DNA of 64,000 nucleotides, taken from assembly GCA_963788125.1 (NCBI GenBank), contig CAWBFN010000001.1, positions 186,001 through 250,000 of the forward strand, in the 5' to 3' direction. The first letter of the stretch is position 1. Each line of letters opens with the position of its first letter. Shown here in pieces: positions 1 to 10,526 of the stretch. The notes below the pieces were generated by a model. That model saw only the letters and a list, made by a program, of their open reading frames with translations, did no database searches and was not told the origin of the DNA. Made by a program: the position numbers and the translations under genes. Origin of the DNA: Bog-473 sp963788125 (GTDB lineage: Bacteria; Actinomycetota; Acidimicrobiia; Acidimicrobiales; RAAP-2).

Positions 1-148
1 GATGAAATTCGGATTGACGGACTCATCCTCTCGTCGAACCAGAACGAGCACAATTCGATCGTCACCAGGGCGTCTGACCCAATGTTGCATTTCCACGGGC
101 TTGGAGCGGGGCGGTACGCTCGCCAGGAGCGAGCATGGAGGAGATGGC

Positions 149-1393
149 GTGAGCACCATGATCGAAGAGAGAAACGGAGTCGGCAGAACCGCTCGGCTCT
201 CTGGCCTGGTCAGCCCGCGACAGGAACCGGACGGAGGTCTCTTCGGAACGAGTCGGCGGGTGGCGCATACCCACCCCGTCCTCGTCGACTCACTGTTCGC
301 CCTGGCTCTCCTAATCTTCTCAACGCTGTGGCTTGTGAACTCACCGTTCGTCGGGCGAAATGCAGCCGTCCTGCAGACAGCGCTCATCGTCCCGCTCGTC
401 TGGCGACGCGTCCAACCCTCGGGGATCTTCGTCATCATCAGCGGGGTTGCGTTCGTCCAGTACCTGTTGGGCTACCAGTTGATCGGCGATGCAGCGCTCC
501 TCGTCGCCCTCTACACAGTGGCGGTGCACGAAACACGGATCCGTTCGGCCTGTGCAGTGGGTGTGCTCGAAGTCGGCGCAGTGATGGCGGCAATCAAGTG
601 GGAACCGGCAGGTACTTTGCCCCGCTCCCTTCTCTTCCTCTCGGCCACGGTCGTCGCCGCCCTCTTCGCTGGATTGACGGTGGCGTCAGGCAGCAGGTAC
701 CTCCTATGGTTGGCGGAGCGAGCCGAGCGTCTGGAGACTGAAAGGGATCAACAGGCCACCATCGCGGCCACGGCTGAACGTACGCGCATAGCGCGGGAGA
801 TGCATGACATCGTCTCGCACAGCCTGTCGGTGGTCATCACTTTGGCCGATGGAGCATCGGTCGTGAGCGAGACCGATCCGGTCCGAGCCGCCAAGGTCAT
901 GGCCCAGGTCTCCGACGTCGGTCGACAGGCTCTGGCCGACATGCGGGCAATGATTGGGGTGTTGCGCACCAACGAGTCAGCAGCTGACCTGGCGCCGCAG
1001 CCCGATCTCGCCCAACTCAGCGTGCTCATCGATCGGATCCGGGCGACAGGACTTGCAGTCGAGTTCCATACCGAAGGCTCGGCGATCCCGCTCGGAGGCG
1101 CCGTCGAGCTGTCCATCTACCGAGTCATCCAAGAGGCGTTGACGAATACCCTCAAGCACGCCCACGCCAGGCGGGCCTCGGTCACCATCCGCTATGGCCA
1201 CTCGAAGGTGGACGTGCGGGTGGTCGACAACGGCGATGCGGTGCTCCAAGGACCGGTTTTGGGACACGGCATAGGGGGCATGAGAGAGCGAGTCGCCGTC
1301 CACCAAGGAACGCTCCACGCCGGCCCGGTAGCTGAGGGCGGTTGGGCGGTGGATGCCTCGTTCCCGGTCACTGCGCACCAGGTTCCAGTGTGA
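149..1393 (+). CDS. NarL/DesK-family sensor histidine kinase
   Basis: Sensor kinase of about 414 residues that should autophosphorylate and pass phosphate to the regulator encoded next. The N-terminal half (roughly residues 44-190) is a run of hydrophobic segments without an extracellular domain. A HisKA_3 dimerisation helix follows with REMHDIVSHS (phospho-acceptor His about 219), then a HATPase domain with an N-box (EALTNTLKHAH), VDNGD and GHGIGGM. I chose the GTG at 149 because GGAGGAG lies five bases upstream at 137-143; the open frame extends further left without a ribosome site. The stop overlaps the next start (GTGA). The ligand is unknown. Nothing recognisable lies in bases 1-148. Confidence 0.9.
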   Translation: MSTMIEERNGVGRTARLSGLVSPRQEPDGGLFGTSRRVAHTHPVLVDSLFALALLIFSTLWLVNSPFVGRNAAVLQTALIVPLVWRRVQPSGIFVIISGVAFVQYLLGYQLIGDAALLVALYTVAVHETRIRSACAVGVLEVGAVMAAIKWEPAGTLPRSLLFLSATVVAALFAGLTVASGSRYLLWLAERAERLETERDQQATIAATAERTRIAREMHDIVSHSLSVVITLADGASVVSETDPVRAAKVMAQVSDVGRQALADMRAMIGVLRTNESAADLAPQPDLAQLSVLIDRIRATGLAVEFHTEGSAIPLGGAVELSIYRVIQEALTNTLKHAHARRASVTIRYGHSKVDVRVVDNGDAVLQGPVLGHGIGGMRERVAVHQGTLHAGPVAEGGWAVDASFPVTAHQVPV

Positions 1394-2067
1394 CAATCTC
1401 GGTGCTCCTTGTCGACGACCAGCCCCTGCTCCGCCGCGGTTTTCGGATGATCCTCGAAGCCGAAGAGGATATTGTCGTCGTCGGAGAAGCAGGTGATGGC
1501 GACGAGGCGGTCGAACTCGCCCTGCGCCTGGGACCCGACGTCGTGCTCATGGACATTCGTATGCCGAACACGGACGGCATCGAGGCCACCCGGCGCATCA
1601 TTGCTGAGGAGCCTGACATCCGCGTGCTTGCCCTCACCACGTTCGACCTCGATGAGTACGCCTTCGGTGCCTTGAGGGCCGGTGTCAGCGGCTTTCTCCT
1701 GAAAGATGTTCGCCCGACGGAACTCACGGCTGCCATCCGCGTCGTCGCTTCCGGAGACGCTGTGGTGTCGCCCCGGGTGACTCGGCGCCTGCTCGACGAG
1801 TATGCGCGCACGAGTGCCGCGCCCAGGGGTGCCAGGCCAGATCGGTGTCCCGAATTGGCGGAACTCACCGATCGGGAGCGGGAGGTCCTCGAGGTCATGG
1901 CCCGTGGTCTCTCCAATGCTGAAATCGCCGCGCAACTGTATGTCTCGGAGACGACGGTCAAGTCCCACGTCGGTCGGATCCTTTCGAAGCTGGCACTACG
2001 AGATCGCGTGCAGGTGGTCGTCCTGGCCTACGAGATCGGTCTCGTCCGACCTGGCGTCGACTTCTGA
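1390..2067 (+). CDS. NarL/LuxR-family response regulator
   Basis: DNA-binding partner of the preceding kinase, about 225 residues. The receiver domain has the acidic pair DD near residues 9-10, phospho-acceptor Asp55 in VVLMDIRMP, and a conserved Lys in FLLKD. A LuxR-type helix-turn-helix (LTDREREVLEVMARGLSNAE, then SETTVKSHV) fills the C-terminus. It starts at a GTG overlapping the kinase stop, so the two are translationally coupled. The four membrane genes that follow are plausible targets or sensing partners; this is inferred from position only. Confidence 0.92.
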   Translation: MTISVLLVDDQPLLRRGFRMILEAEEDIVVVGEAGDGDEAVELALRLGPDVVLMDIRMPNTDGIEATRRIIAEEPDIRVLALTTFDLDEYAFGALRAGVSGFLLKDVRPTELTAAIRVVASGDAVVSPRVTRRLLDEYARTSAAPRGARPDRCPELAELTDREREVLEVMARGLSNAEIAAQLYVSETTVKSHVGRILSKLALRDRVQVVVLAYEIGLVRPGVDF

Positions 2068-2113
2068 CCGTGTGACGTCCACTCCACTGACCTCAAGCAG
2101 AAAGGATCCATAC

Positions 2114-2923
2114 GTGGTAGCCGTCTTCAACCGGATGTTCCCGGAGCCGAGTGCGGCCAAGGTCCCAGAGATCATCTTCTTGTTCTGGGTGGTCAAGATC
2201 CTCACGACGGCCGGTGGCGAAGCCACCTCGGACTACCTGAGGACATGGGGAAACATCGGCGGTGGCGGAACCGAGGTCGCCCTGTTCGTCATCGGACTGT
2301 TGCTCCAGTTCGGGACCCGACGATACCGGGCCGTTGCCTACTGGTTCCTCGCCTATGCCATTGCCATCTCCGGCACCGGGGTGTCCGACTTCCTCCATCT
2401 CGATGTCGGCATTCCCTATGCCGGCACGACCCTTTTGTGGGCGGCGGTGCTCATCGCGATCTTCTTGGTGTGGTACCACTCCGAGCGAACACTGTCCATC
2501 CACAGCATTACCACCCGGCGGCGGGAGTGCTTCTACTGGGCGACGGTGTTTGCCACATTCGCACTCGGGACGGCGCTCGGTGACTTCACGGCGGTCGCCT
2601 TGGGCTTGGGCTATTTAGCCTCGGGCATCCTTTTCGGCATCGTTATCCTGATTCCCGCTGTGGCGTGGTGGAAGCTGGGCTTGAACGGGGTGGCCGCCTT
2701 CTGGATGGCCTACGTCGTGACGCGGCCCCTCGGTGCGTCCTTCGCCGACTACATCAGTAAACCAACGCACATGAGTGGAATCGGATTCGGAGATGGACCG
2801 ACCGCGGTGGTGTTCACCCTGGCTGTCACGGTGCTCGTCCTCTACCTCGCGATCGTTCGCCCCGACATTCAGCCGGCCGAGACCGAGGTGATCCGATCGG
2901 ATCAACGCCAGTCGCGGATGTGA
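2114..2923 (+). CDS. Polytopic membrane protein, COG4705-like
   Basis: About 269 residues with roughly eight hydrophobic segments. It has paired motifs typical of the uncharacterised COG4705 family: TAGGEATSDY near residues 33-41, and TALGDFTAVALGLGY in the second half, which looks like an internal duplication. The GTG start at 2114 is preceded by AAAGGA at 2101-2106. The stop overlaps the start of the next membrane gene. Transport or metal-related sensing is possible, but nothing in the sequence proves it. Family assignment is by recognised motif pattern, not a search. Confidence 0.7.
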   Translation: MVAVFNRMFPEPSAAKVPEIIFLFWVVKILTTAGGEATSDYLRTWGNIGGGGTEVALFVIGLLLQFGTRRYRAVAYWFLAYAIAISGTGVSDFLHLDVGIPYAGTTLLWAAVLIAIFLVWYHSERTLSIHSITTRRRECFYWATVFATFALGTALGDFTAVALGLGYLASGILFGIVILIPAVAWWKLGLNGVAAFWMAYVVTRPLGASFADYISKPTHMSGIGFGDGPTAVVFTLAVTVLVLYLAIVRPDIQPAETEVIRSDQRQSRM

Positions 2924-3711
2924 GCGCGACGTCGACGACGGTTCTGCTGCTGGCGGTGTTCGGCGCCAGTTCGGTGGAGATGGTCGAAGCACTTACCATC
3001 GTGGTGGCTGCCGGGGTCTCCCGCGGGTGGCGTTCGGCGCTCGAAGGTGCTGCCGCGGCCGTCGGGCTCCTGGCGGTTCTTGTGGCCGCCGTAGGGGTGC
3101 CACTCATCCACTACGTACCCATCGACGCCCTCCGGGTGGTTGTCGGCGGGCTGCTGTTGGTTCTTGGTATGTCGTGGCTGCGCAAGGCCGTCCTGCGGGC
3201 GGGCGGTCTGAAACCCCTGCATGACGAGGACGCCATCTTCGCAGCCACCTCGGAGGAACTTCGCCAAGGCGCTATAGGCGCCGCGTCGACGCGGCGCAGG
3301 GACGGGATGGGGTTCGCGGTGGCGTTCAAGGGGGTCTTCCTCGAAGGGACGGAGGTCGTGCTGATCGTGGTCAGCCTGGGCGCCAGCCAGCACCGCCTCG
3401 GTCTTGCCGCTGGAGCGGCGGCTGCCGCGGCCGTGCTGGTCGCGCTGGTCGGCGCTCTGGTGGCCCGGCAGCTGTCCGCGGTGCCGGAGAACACCATCAA
3501 GCTGGGGGTGGGCGTCATGCTCACCAGTTTCGGGCTCTTCTGGGTGGGGGAGGGTGCGGGAGTGCACTGGCCCGGAAGCGATCTGGCTATCGTCGTGATC
3601 ATAGGGATATTCGCTCTGTTCACCCTGGGGCTGGTGACCTGGCTCCGAAGGGTGGGCCCACGGTCCGGCCTAGCGGCCCCCGGTGTCGCCGTGGAGCGGA
3701 CGGCCGAATGA
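2920..3711 (+). CDS. Membrane protein with duplicated ExxE motif, COG4280-like
   Basis: 263 residues, about six or seven membrane segments. The two halves each open with a similar block: Glu20-x-x-Glu23 in SSVEMVEALTIVV and Glu142-x-x-Glu145 in FLEGTEVVLIVV. An acidic linker (LHDEDAIFAATSEEL, about 100-114) joins them. Paired ExxE motifs in membrane helices recall the RExxE motif of FTR1 iron permeases, so cation transport is a reasonable guess, not shown. GTG start overlaps the upstream stop; the downstream gene overlaps by ATGA. Related proteins are annotated only as COG4280. Confidence 0.7.
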   Translation: MSATSTTVLLLAVFGASSVEMVEALTIVVAAGVSRGWRSALEGAAAAVGLLAVLVAAVGVPLIHYVPIDALRVVVGGLLLVLGMSWLRKAVLRAGGLKPLHDEDAIFAATSEELRQGAIGAASTRRRDGMGFAVAFKGVFLEGTEVVLIVVSLGASQHRLGLAAGAAAAAAVLVALVGALVARQLSAVPENTIKLGVGVMLTSFGLFWVGEGAGVHWPGSDLAIVVIIGIFALFTLGLVTWLRRVGPRSGLAAPGVAVERTAE

Positions 3712-3917
3712 ACAACATCGGTCGGGCTGCCCGCGTGTTCGGCAGTTTCTGGTGGGACTTCCTCGTCGGTGACACCCCAGAGCTATTCATCGCCGCGCTC
3801 CTCATCATCGTTGTGGCGCTACTGCTCCGGCACGACCATGTTCTCGCAGTCATCGTGTTACCGGTAATGGCCGGCGTGAGTTTACTGGCAAGCGTCCTGC
3901 ACGGCCGAAAAAAATAA
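3708..3917 (+). CDS. Small membrane protein (69 aa)
   Basis: A 69-residue protein overlapping the upstream stop by ATGA, so almost certainly co-translated with the ExxE-motif protein. After an amphipathic start (FGSFWWDFL) it has one long or two short hydrophobic segments (about residues 26-62) and a basic tail HGRKK. I do not recognise a family. The tight coupling suggests an accessory subunit or partner of the preceding membrane protein. Confidence 0.65.
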   Translation: MNNIGRAARVFGSFWWDFLVGDTPELFIAALLIIVVALLLRHDHVLAVIVLPVMAGVSLLASVLHGRKK

Positions 3918-4021
3918 GCAGTGATGAAACCGCGGTCGGTGCTCGTGTGTCGAGGCGCGATTCCACCAACCCGATGACCGACCGATCCGAAGCGAACTCT
4001 CAGAAAAGGAGACCGCAGTTG

Positions 4022-4510
4022 ATGTCCCAGACCTATTTCGTCGATCGCCTGATGAAGCTGGCCAGACTCGATTGGACACCATCGCATCGTCAGCCATCCG
4101 GCGTACGCCTTGTCATCGCGACCATCGTCTCGCTGCTGGGGTCTCTCATCGCCGACGGTGCCATCGTCGCCGTTGGTACGAGGGTGTTTCCGTCGACGAA
4201 GGGATACGTGCACTTCCACTTCTCCGACTACGGAAAACTGACGGTGATCGGGGTGCTCATCGCATGTGCGGCGTGGCCCGTAGTGACCCGGATCTCTAAT
4301 GATCCACGTTGGCTCTTCTTCCGTCTCGCGATAGTCGTGACACTGGTGCTCTTGCTCCCGGATGTCTACATCCTCCATCAGGGCCAACCAGGCAAGGCCG
4401 TTGGGGTGCTGATGGTGATGCACCTGGCAATCGCTCTGGTCACATATAACGCGCTCGTCCGAATTGCACCAGCACGACCGGCATCGCGGCGAGTTGGTGA
4501 TACGGATTGA
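4022..4510 (+). CDS. Four-helix membrane protein, DUF6069-like
   Basis: About 162 residues with four hydrophobic segments (around 30-52, 76-95, 104-118 and 126-145). The layout resembles the DUF6069 family, but I cannot confirm this. The ATG at 4022 sits ten bases after AAAGGAG (4005-4011); a TTG one codon upstream is an alternative. About 100 non-coding bases separate it from the 69-aa gene. It ends 25 bases before the convergent arsC stop. No function can be assigned. Confidence 0.6.
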   Translation: MSQTYFVDRLMKLARLDWTPSHRQPSGVRLVIATIVSLLGSLIADGAIVAVGTRVFPSTKGYVHFHFSDYGKLTVIGVLIACAAWPVVTRISNDPRWLFFRLAIVVTLVLLLPDVYILHQGQPGKAVGVLMVMHLAIALVTYNALVRIAPARPASRRVGDTD

Positions 4511-4535
4511 GATGCCGTCAGTTGCCGTACGGCAC

Positions 4536-4947
4536 CTATCGTGCGGTCGGGATCAACTCCTCGAGCAACATCTGGACCCTACGATCGAGCTCATCCACGA
4601 TGGGCCGTACCACCTCGACTGGTTGACCCAGCGGGGTCATCGAGTTGCCAGTCCACATAGCGTTTCCCGAGATAGACCGGACAAGTGTCCCCACAACCCA
4701 TCGTGACGATGACGTCGGCTTCCCTGGCCGTCTCGTCGGTGAGGGCCTTGGGGAACTCCCTGCCCGGATCGAGCCCACGTTCGAGGAGCAGCGCCACTAC
4801 GGAGGGATTGAGATCGTCAGCCGGGTCCGAGCCAGCAGACCGGACGTCGATCCGGCCGTGGGCGTAGTGGTCGAGCAAGACTCGGGCGGCAAGGCTCCTC
4901 CCGGCGTTGTGAGTGCAGAGGAACAGGACGACGGGCACGTCACTCAC
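4536..4947 (-). pseudogene. arsC: Arsenate reductase, LMW-phosphatase type, frameshifted
   Basis: Reduces arsenate to arsenite in the cytoplasm. The first about 107 codons are intact: catalytic loop CTHNAGRS (Cys11-Arg17), MGCGDTCP (Cys85, Cys89) and the closing WQLDDPAG. There the frame changes: the expected C-terminal helix (QPVEVVRPIVDELDRRVQ) continues one base out of register and ends at 4536. Removing one base near 4626 restores a protein of about 136 residues, normal for the family. The GTG start overlaps the channel gene stop (GTGA). Real inactivation and sequence error are both possible. Confidence 0.85.
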
Positions 4948-5693
4948 GACCGCTCGCCTTGGTGCTCGGCGAAAGAACTGTCGTTCAAGGAATGCGGGAC
5001 GACAACGGTTCCTGCCTGCCGAGGAGTCACCCCGGGATAGAGGAGCCAGATGATGCCGACGGCGACCAGGCCACCGAGCACCTGGGCAAAGATAAAGCTC
5101 AGGACTGATGATGGAGCGATCCCAGCGAAGCTGTTCGAGAACATCCGGCCGACCGTGATGGCCGGGTTGGCGAAGCTGGTCGAACTCGTGAAGAAGTAGG
5201 CCGCACCGATGTAGGCCCCAACCGCGGCCGGCGCGAGGTGGGACCGCCCTGATCGGGCCAGGGCGAAGATCACCAGGATCAAACCCACCGTCGCGAGTAC
5301 CTCAGAGAGGAAATGCGGACCTGTAGCCCGGTGCTTGGTAGAGATGGAAATAGCGGCGCGTGAGAACATCACGTTGGCCACCATCGCCCCACACACGCAC
5401 CCGATCATCTGAGCAGGCAGGTAGGCCGCGGCATCCCTCCACTTGAGGCCACTAAAGGCAGCATCGACGAAGGAGACCACCGGGTTGAAGTGTCCTCCCG
5501 AGATTGGCCCGAACATCAAGATGACGGCAAACAAGCCCGTTGCCGTCGCCGCTGCGTTCTCGAAGAGTTCCAGGCCGACGTTGCCAGGGGACAGATTCTG
5601 CGCCGCAATCCCAGAGCCGACCACCACCGCACACAAGAAGAACGACCCCAGGACCTCAGCCAGCAGTCGACGCCACAGGGCGCCATCCCTCAT
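4944..5693 (-). CDS. Aquaporin/MIP-family channel of the arsenic operon
   Basis: About 249 residues with six membrane segments and the two half-helix signatures of major intrinsic proteins: GGHFNPV at about 67-72 (NPV instead of NPA) and SFANPA at about 171-176. Linked to arsC, arsI and arsR, it most likely carries arsenite out of the cell, like AqpS-type channels of arsenic operons. The start at 5693 follows GAGGG; the longer open frame upstream overlaps arsI out of frame and is rejected. The stop overlaps arsC. Confidence 0.88.
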   Translation of the reverse strand: MRDGALWRRLLAEVLGSFFLCAVVVGSGIAAQNLSPGNVGLELFENAAATATGLFAVILMFGPISGGHFNPVVSFVDAAFSGLKWRDAAAYLPAQMIGCVCGAMVANVMFSRAAISISTKHRATGPHFLSEVLATVGLILVIFALARSGRSHLAPAAVGAYIGAAYFFTSSTSFANPAITVGRMFSNSFAGIAPSSVLSFIFAQVLGGLVAVGIIWLLYPGVTPRQAGTVVVPHSLNDSSFAEHQGERS

Positions 5694-5707
5694 AGAGCCC
5701 TCGTCCC

Positions 5708-6193
5708 TCAGCAGCAGGACGAAGTGCCCTGGGCCGCATCGAGCGTCACAGGCGCACTCGCCTTCGCCGCACGACCGCAACACGAGCCGTCGCCGCCCAG
5801 GCCCATCTCGCTCGATGCGTCGGCCAGCACGGTGTAGACCTCCCATGGGGCACCGTCGGGGTCGCTGACCCAGACCTTGTCCTGGACCGCGTAGCAGCAC
5901 GTCGTGTTGTCCTCGCCCCTCGTTTCGACTCCCTCTTCGCTCAGTCGGCTCGTGGCCGCCGTTACATCGTCGGGCGTCTCCACTTCCACGCCAAGATGGT
6001 TGAGGGCAAAATGGATGCCGTGGCCCCGTCCGGACGCATCCTCCATGAGGACGAGCTTGAGTGGTGGGTCGGCGATGGCGAAGTTGGCATAACCAGGCTG
6101 ACGCTTTGCCGGCCCGGTATCGAAGAGCATTGAATAGAAGTCAACGGCGGCGTCGATGTCCGACACGTTGAGAGCGAGTTGCACACGGGACAC
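5708..6193 (-). CDS. arsI: ArsI/CadI-family dioxygenase (C-As lyase type)
   Basis: 161-residue vicinal-oxygen-chelate protein. ArsI enzymes cleave the carbon-arsenic bond of trivalent organoarsenicals; the family also includes cadmium-induced CadI. The vicinal Cys pair expected to bind arsenic is in NTTCCYAVQDK, and metal ligands are likely His62 or His66 region (HFALNHLGVEV) and the Glu of WEVYTV. The tail carries two further Cys pairs (GSCCG and SSCC at the very end). It is the first gene of the leftward arsenic operon and starts just inside the operator array. Confidence 0.88.
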   Translation of the reverse strand: MSRVQLALNVSDIDAAVDFYSMLFDTGPAKRQPGYANFAIADPPLKLVLMEDASGRGHGIHFALNHLGVEVETPDDVTAATSRLSEEGVETRGEDNTTCCYAVQDKVWVSDPDGAPWEVYTVLADASSEMGLGGDGSCCGRAAKASAPVTLDAAQGTSSCC

Positions 6194-6210
6194 GAGAAAC
6201 CTCCACTAGT

Positions 6211-6262
6211 ATTGACGTCTGTCGATGCATAGAGCATGCTCGATACATTCACATATGTCAAT
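6211..6262. promoter_or_regulatory. Three phased palindromic operators, arsI/arsR intergenic
   Basis: Three 16-bp imperfect palindromes occupy the divergent promoter: ATTGACGTCTGTCGAT (6211-6226), ATAGAGCATGCTCGAT (6229-6244) and ATTCACATATGTCAAT (6247-6262). Each pair is separated by 2 bases, so centres repeat every 18 bp. The outer two fit ATTSAC-N4-GTCRAT, the half-site style of ArsR/SmtB repressors. They sit between the arsI start (6193) and arsR start (6272), so ArsR probably represses both directions. The protein-site match is inferred. Confidence 0.75.
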
Positions 6263-6271
6263 GGGAGCCAA

Positions 6272-6634
6272 ATGAGCACGACCCCCACACCCGAGCCCCA
6301 GGACAAGAAGGCTGCAGTCGTGGAGCAGTGCTGCCCGTCCGTTCTTGCTGCGCCGCTTGACGTGACCGAGGCAGGGCAGCTCGCCCTTGGCTTCAGTGCC
6401 CTGGCCGATCCGGTGCGCATACAGCTACTGAGCATCCTCGCCGCGGCGCCGGATGGTGAAGTCTGCGTGTGCGACTTGGTAAAGCCAGTGGGCAAGAGCC
6501 AACCGACGGTCTCACACCACATGAAGATTCTGTCCGCTGCCGGGCTGGTTCACGGCGAGCGGAGAACCAAATGGGTGTACTACTCGCTTGACCGTGGACG
6601 GCTCGCTGCGCTCCGCGATGCCATTGACACCTGA
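6272..6634 (+). CDS. arsR: ArsR-family metalloregulatory repressor
   Basis: About 120 residues. Winged-helix repressor expected to leave DNA when arsenite binds. The helix carrying GEVCVCDL holds the CxC pair of classical ArsR sensors; an extra QCC pair lies near the N-terminus. The recognition helix is KSQPTVSHHMKIL and the wing RRTKWVYYSL. I prefer the ATG at 6272 (GGGAG just upstream) over the in-frame ATG at 6236, which would put two operators inside the gene. Divergent from arsI. Confidence 0.9.
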   Translation: MSTTPTPEPQDKKAAVVEQCCPSVLAAPLDVTEAGQLALGFSALADPVRIQLLSILAAAPDGEVCVCDLVKPVGKSQPTVSHHMKILSAAGLVHGERRTKWVYYSLDRGRLAALRDAIDT

Positions 6635-6676
6635 GCTGTGACCGCTCTGATCAGGGTGTGACACGTATCGTCCCCC

Positions 6677-6729
6677 ACCTAAGGATTCCCTTAGGTTGGT
6701 GTTGACAATGGGCAGGGAAGGGTTAAGTT
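6677..6729 (+). promoter_or_regulatory. Putative operator and promoter of the cox operon
   Basis: A perfect inverted repeat ACCTAAGG-ATTC-CCTTAGGT spans 6677-6696. Five bases later comes a -35-like TTGACA (6702-6707), and 15-16 bases on a weak -10-like TTAAGT or TAAGTT (6723-6729). A ribosome site GAGGGGG precedes coxM at 6762. The palindrome could be an operator for the CO dehydrogenase operon. With no T-tract it is less likely an arsR terminator. Promoter assignment is by eye. Confidence 0.5.
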
Positions 6730-6761
6730 TCACTGGGGGCCAGGTTTAACGAGGGGGTCTG

Positions 6762-7640
6762 ATGCAAGTACCCGCGCCGTTTGACTATGAACGTGCCACC
6801 AGCGTGGATCACGCCATAGGGCTACTCGAACGGTTGGGGGACTCGGCGCGGATCGTTGCGGGAGGGCACAGCCTTCTCCCCATGCTGAAGCTCCGGCTGG
6901 CGAACTTCGAGTATCTGATCGACATCAACGATCTCCATTCCGAGCTCGGCTACATACGGGCGGAACGAAACGAGGTCCGAGTGGGTGCGATGACCCGGCA
7001 TCGCGAACTGCTCGAGTCCGATGTTCTGGTCGAGGCCTTTCCCATCTTTCGAGATGCCGAGAGGGTGATTGCCGACCCAGTCGTGCGTAATCGCGGGACG
7101 CTGGGCGGGTCGTTGTGTCAGGCAGATCCGTCCGAGGATCTTTCGGCAGTGTGCACCACGCTTGACGCCAGCTGCGTGATCCAGGGCAGCGGCGGTACTC
7201 GGGTGGTGTCCATGGAGGACTTCTACCAAGGTCCCTATGAAACCGCGGTCGGTGCGGCGGAGTTGCTGATAGAGATCCGCATCCCACTGCGGCCCGGGGG
7301 CTCCAGCGCCTACGAGAAGGTCGAGCGGAGAGCGGGGGACTGGGCCGTGGTATCGAGCGGCGCCGCGGTGTGGTTGGAGGACGGCCTCATTGGCGATGCT
7401 CGGGTCGGTTTGGCCGCAGTCGGACCAAACACGGCCGGAATTCCCGCCATTTCCGAAGCTCTCCGGGGCAAGGCACCCACGGATGAACTGTTCGCACAGG
7501 CCGGGGCCCTGGCAGCTGAGAGCTGCAATCCGAGTGCCGACATGCGCGGGAGCATTGAGTACAAGCGCCATTTGGCCAATGAGTTGACGCAGAGAGCCCT
7601 GCGTCGATCTGTCGCCCGTATCAGCGGACAGGGGGTCTGA
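6762..7640 (+). CDS. coxM: CO dehydrogenase medium (FAD) subunit
   Basis: 292 residues, normal for the FAD-binding subunit that passes electrons from the iron-sulfur subunit to the respiratory chain. FAD motifs AGGHSLLPM (about 32-40) and GTLGGSLCQADPSEDL (about 111-126) are present, followed by the CO-dehydrogenase flavoprotein C-terminal domain. First gene of the operon, with a strong GAGGGGG ribosome site. coxS follows after one base. Confidence 0.93.
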   Translation: MQVPAPFDYERATSVDHAIGLLERLGDSARIVAGGHSLLPMLKLRLANFEYLIDINDLHSELGYIRAERNEVRVGAMTRHRELLESDVLVEAFPIFRDAERVIADPVVRNRGTLGGSLCQADPSEDLSAVCTTLDASCVIQGSGGTRVVSMEDFYQGPYETAVGAAELLIEIRIPLRPGGSSAYEKVERRAGDWAVVSSGAAVWLEDGLIGDARVGLAAVGPNTAGIPAISEALRGKAPTDELFAQAGALAAESCNPSADMRGSIEYKRHLANELTQRALRRSVARISGQGV

Positions 7641-7641
7641 C

Positions 7642-8123
7642 GTGCAGGTATCACTGACGGTGAACGGTGAAGAGGTCAGCGAGGAGATCGAGGGGCGTCT
7701 CCTGTTGGTCCACTTTCTGCGGGATCAACTCGGCTTGACCGGCACCCATTGGGGGTGCGACACCAGCAACTGTGGGACCTGCGTGGTGTGGATGGATGGT
7801 GAACCCGTCAAGTCGTGCACGGTACTGGCGGCCATGGCGGGTGGTAGAGAGGTGCGCACCGTGGAGGGCCTCGAGCAGAACGGCGAGCTTGACCCGGTCC
7901 AGCAGGGATTCATGGAATGCCACGGGCTTCAATGTGGTTTTTGCACGCCGGGCATGATGATGACGGCGCGTGCGCTGCTCGACCGCAATCCCGATCCCTC
8001 CGAACAGGAGATCCGAGAGGCCATCTCGGGGCAGATCTGCCGCTGTACCGGCTACGCCACCATCGTTCGTTCCATCCGCTGGGCTGCGGTCCACGAGTCA
8101 GCCGTGAGCATTGGAAGCAGGCC

Positions 8124-8127
<4 letters not shown>
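7642..8127 (+). CDS. coxS: CO dehydrogenase small [2Fe-2S] subunit
   Basis: 161 residues with both iron-sulfur clusters of the family: N-terminal plant-type ferredoxin ligands GCDTSNCGTCVVW plus a later Cys (VKSC), and C-terminal CGFCTPG plus ICRCTGY. Relays electrons from the molybdenum site of CoxL to FAD on CoxM. GTG start right after coxM; its stop overlaps the coxL start (ATGA). Gene order M-S-L is that of characterised carboxydotrophs. Confidence 0.94.
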
Positions 8128-10514
<2,387 letters not shown>

Positions 10515-10526
10515 GTCCGAGGCCAC

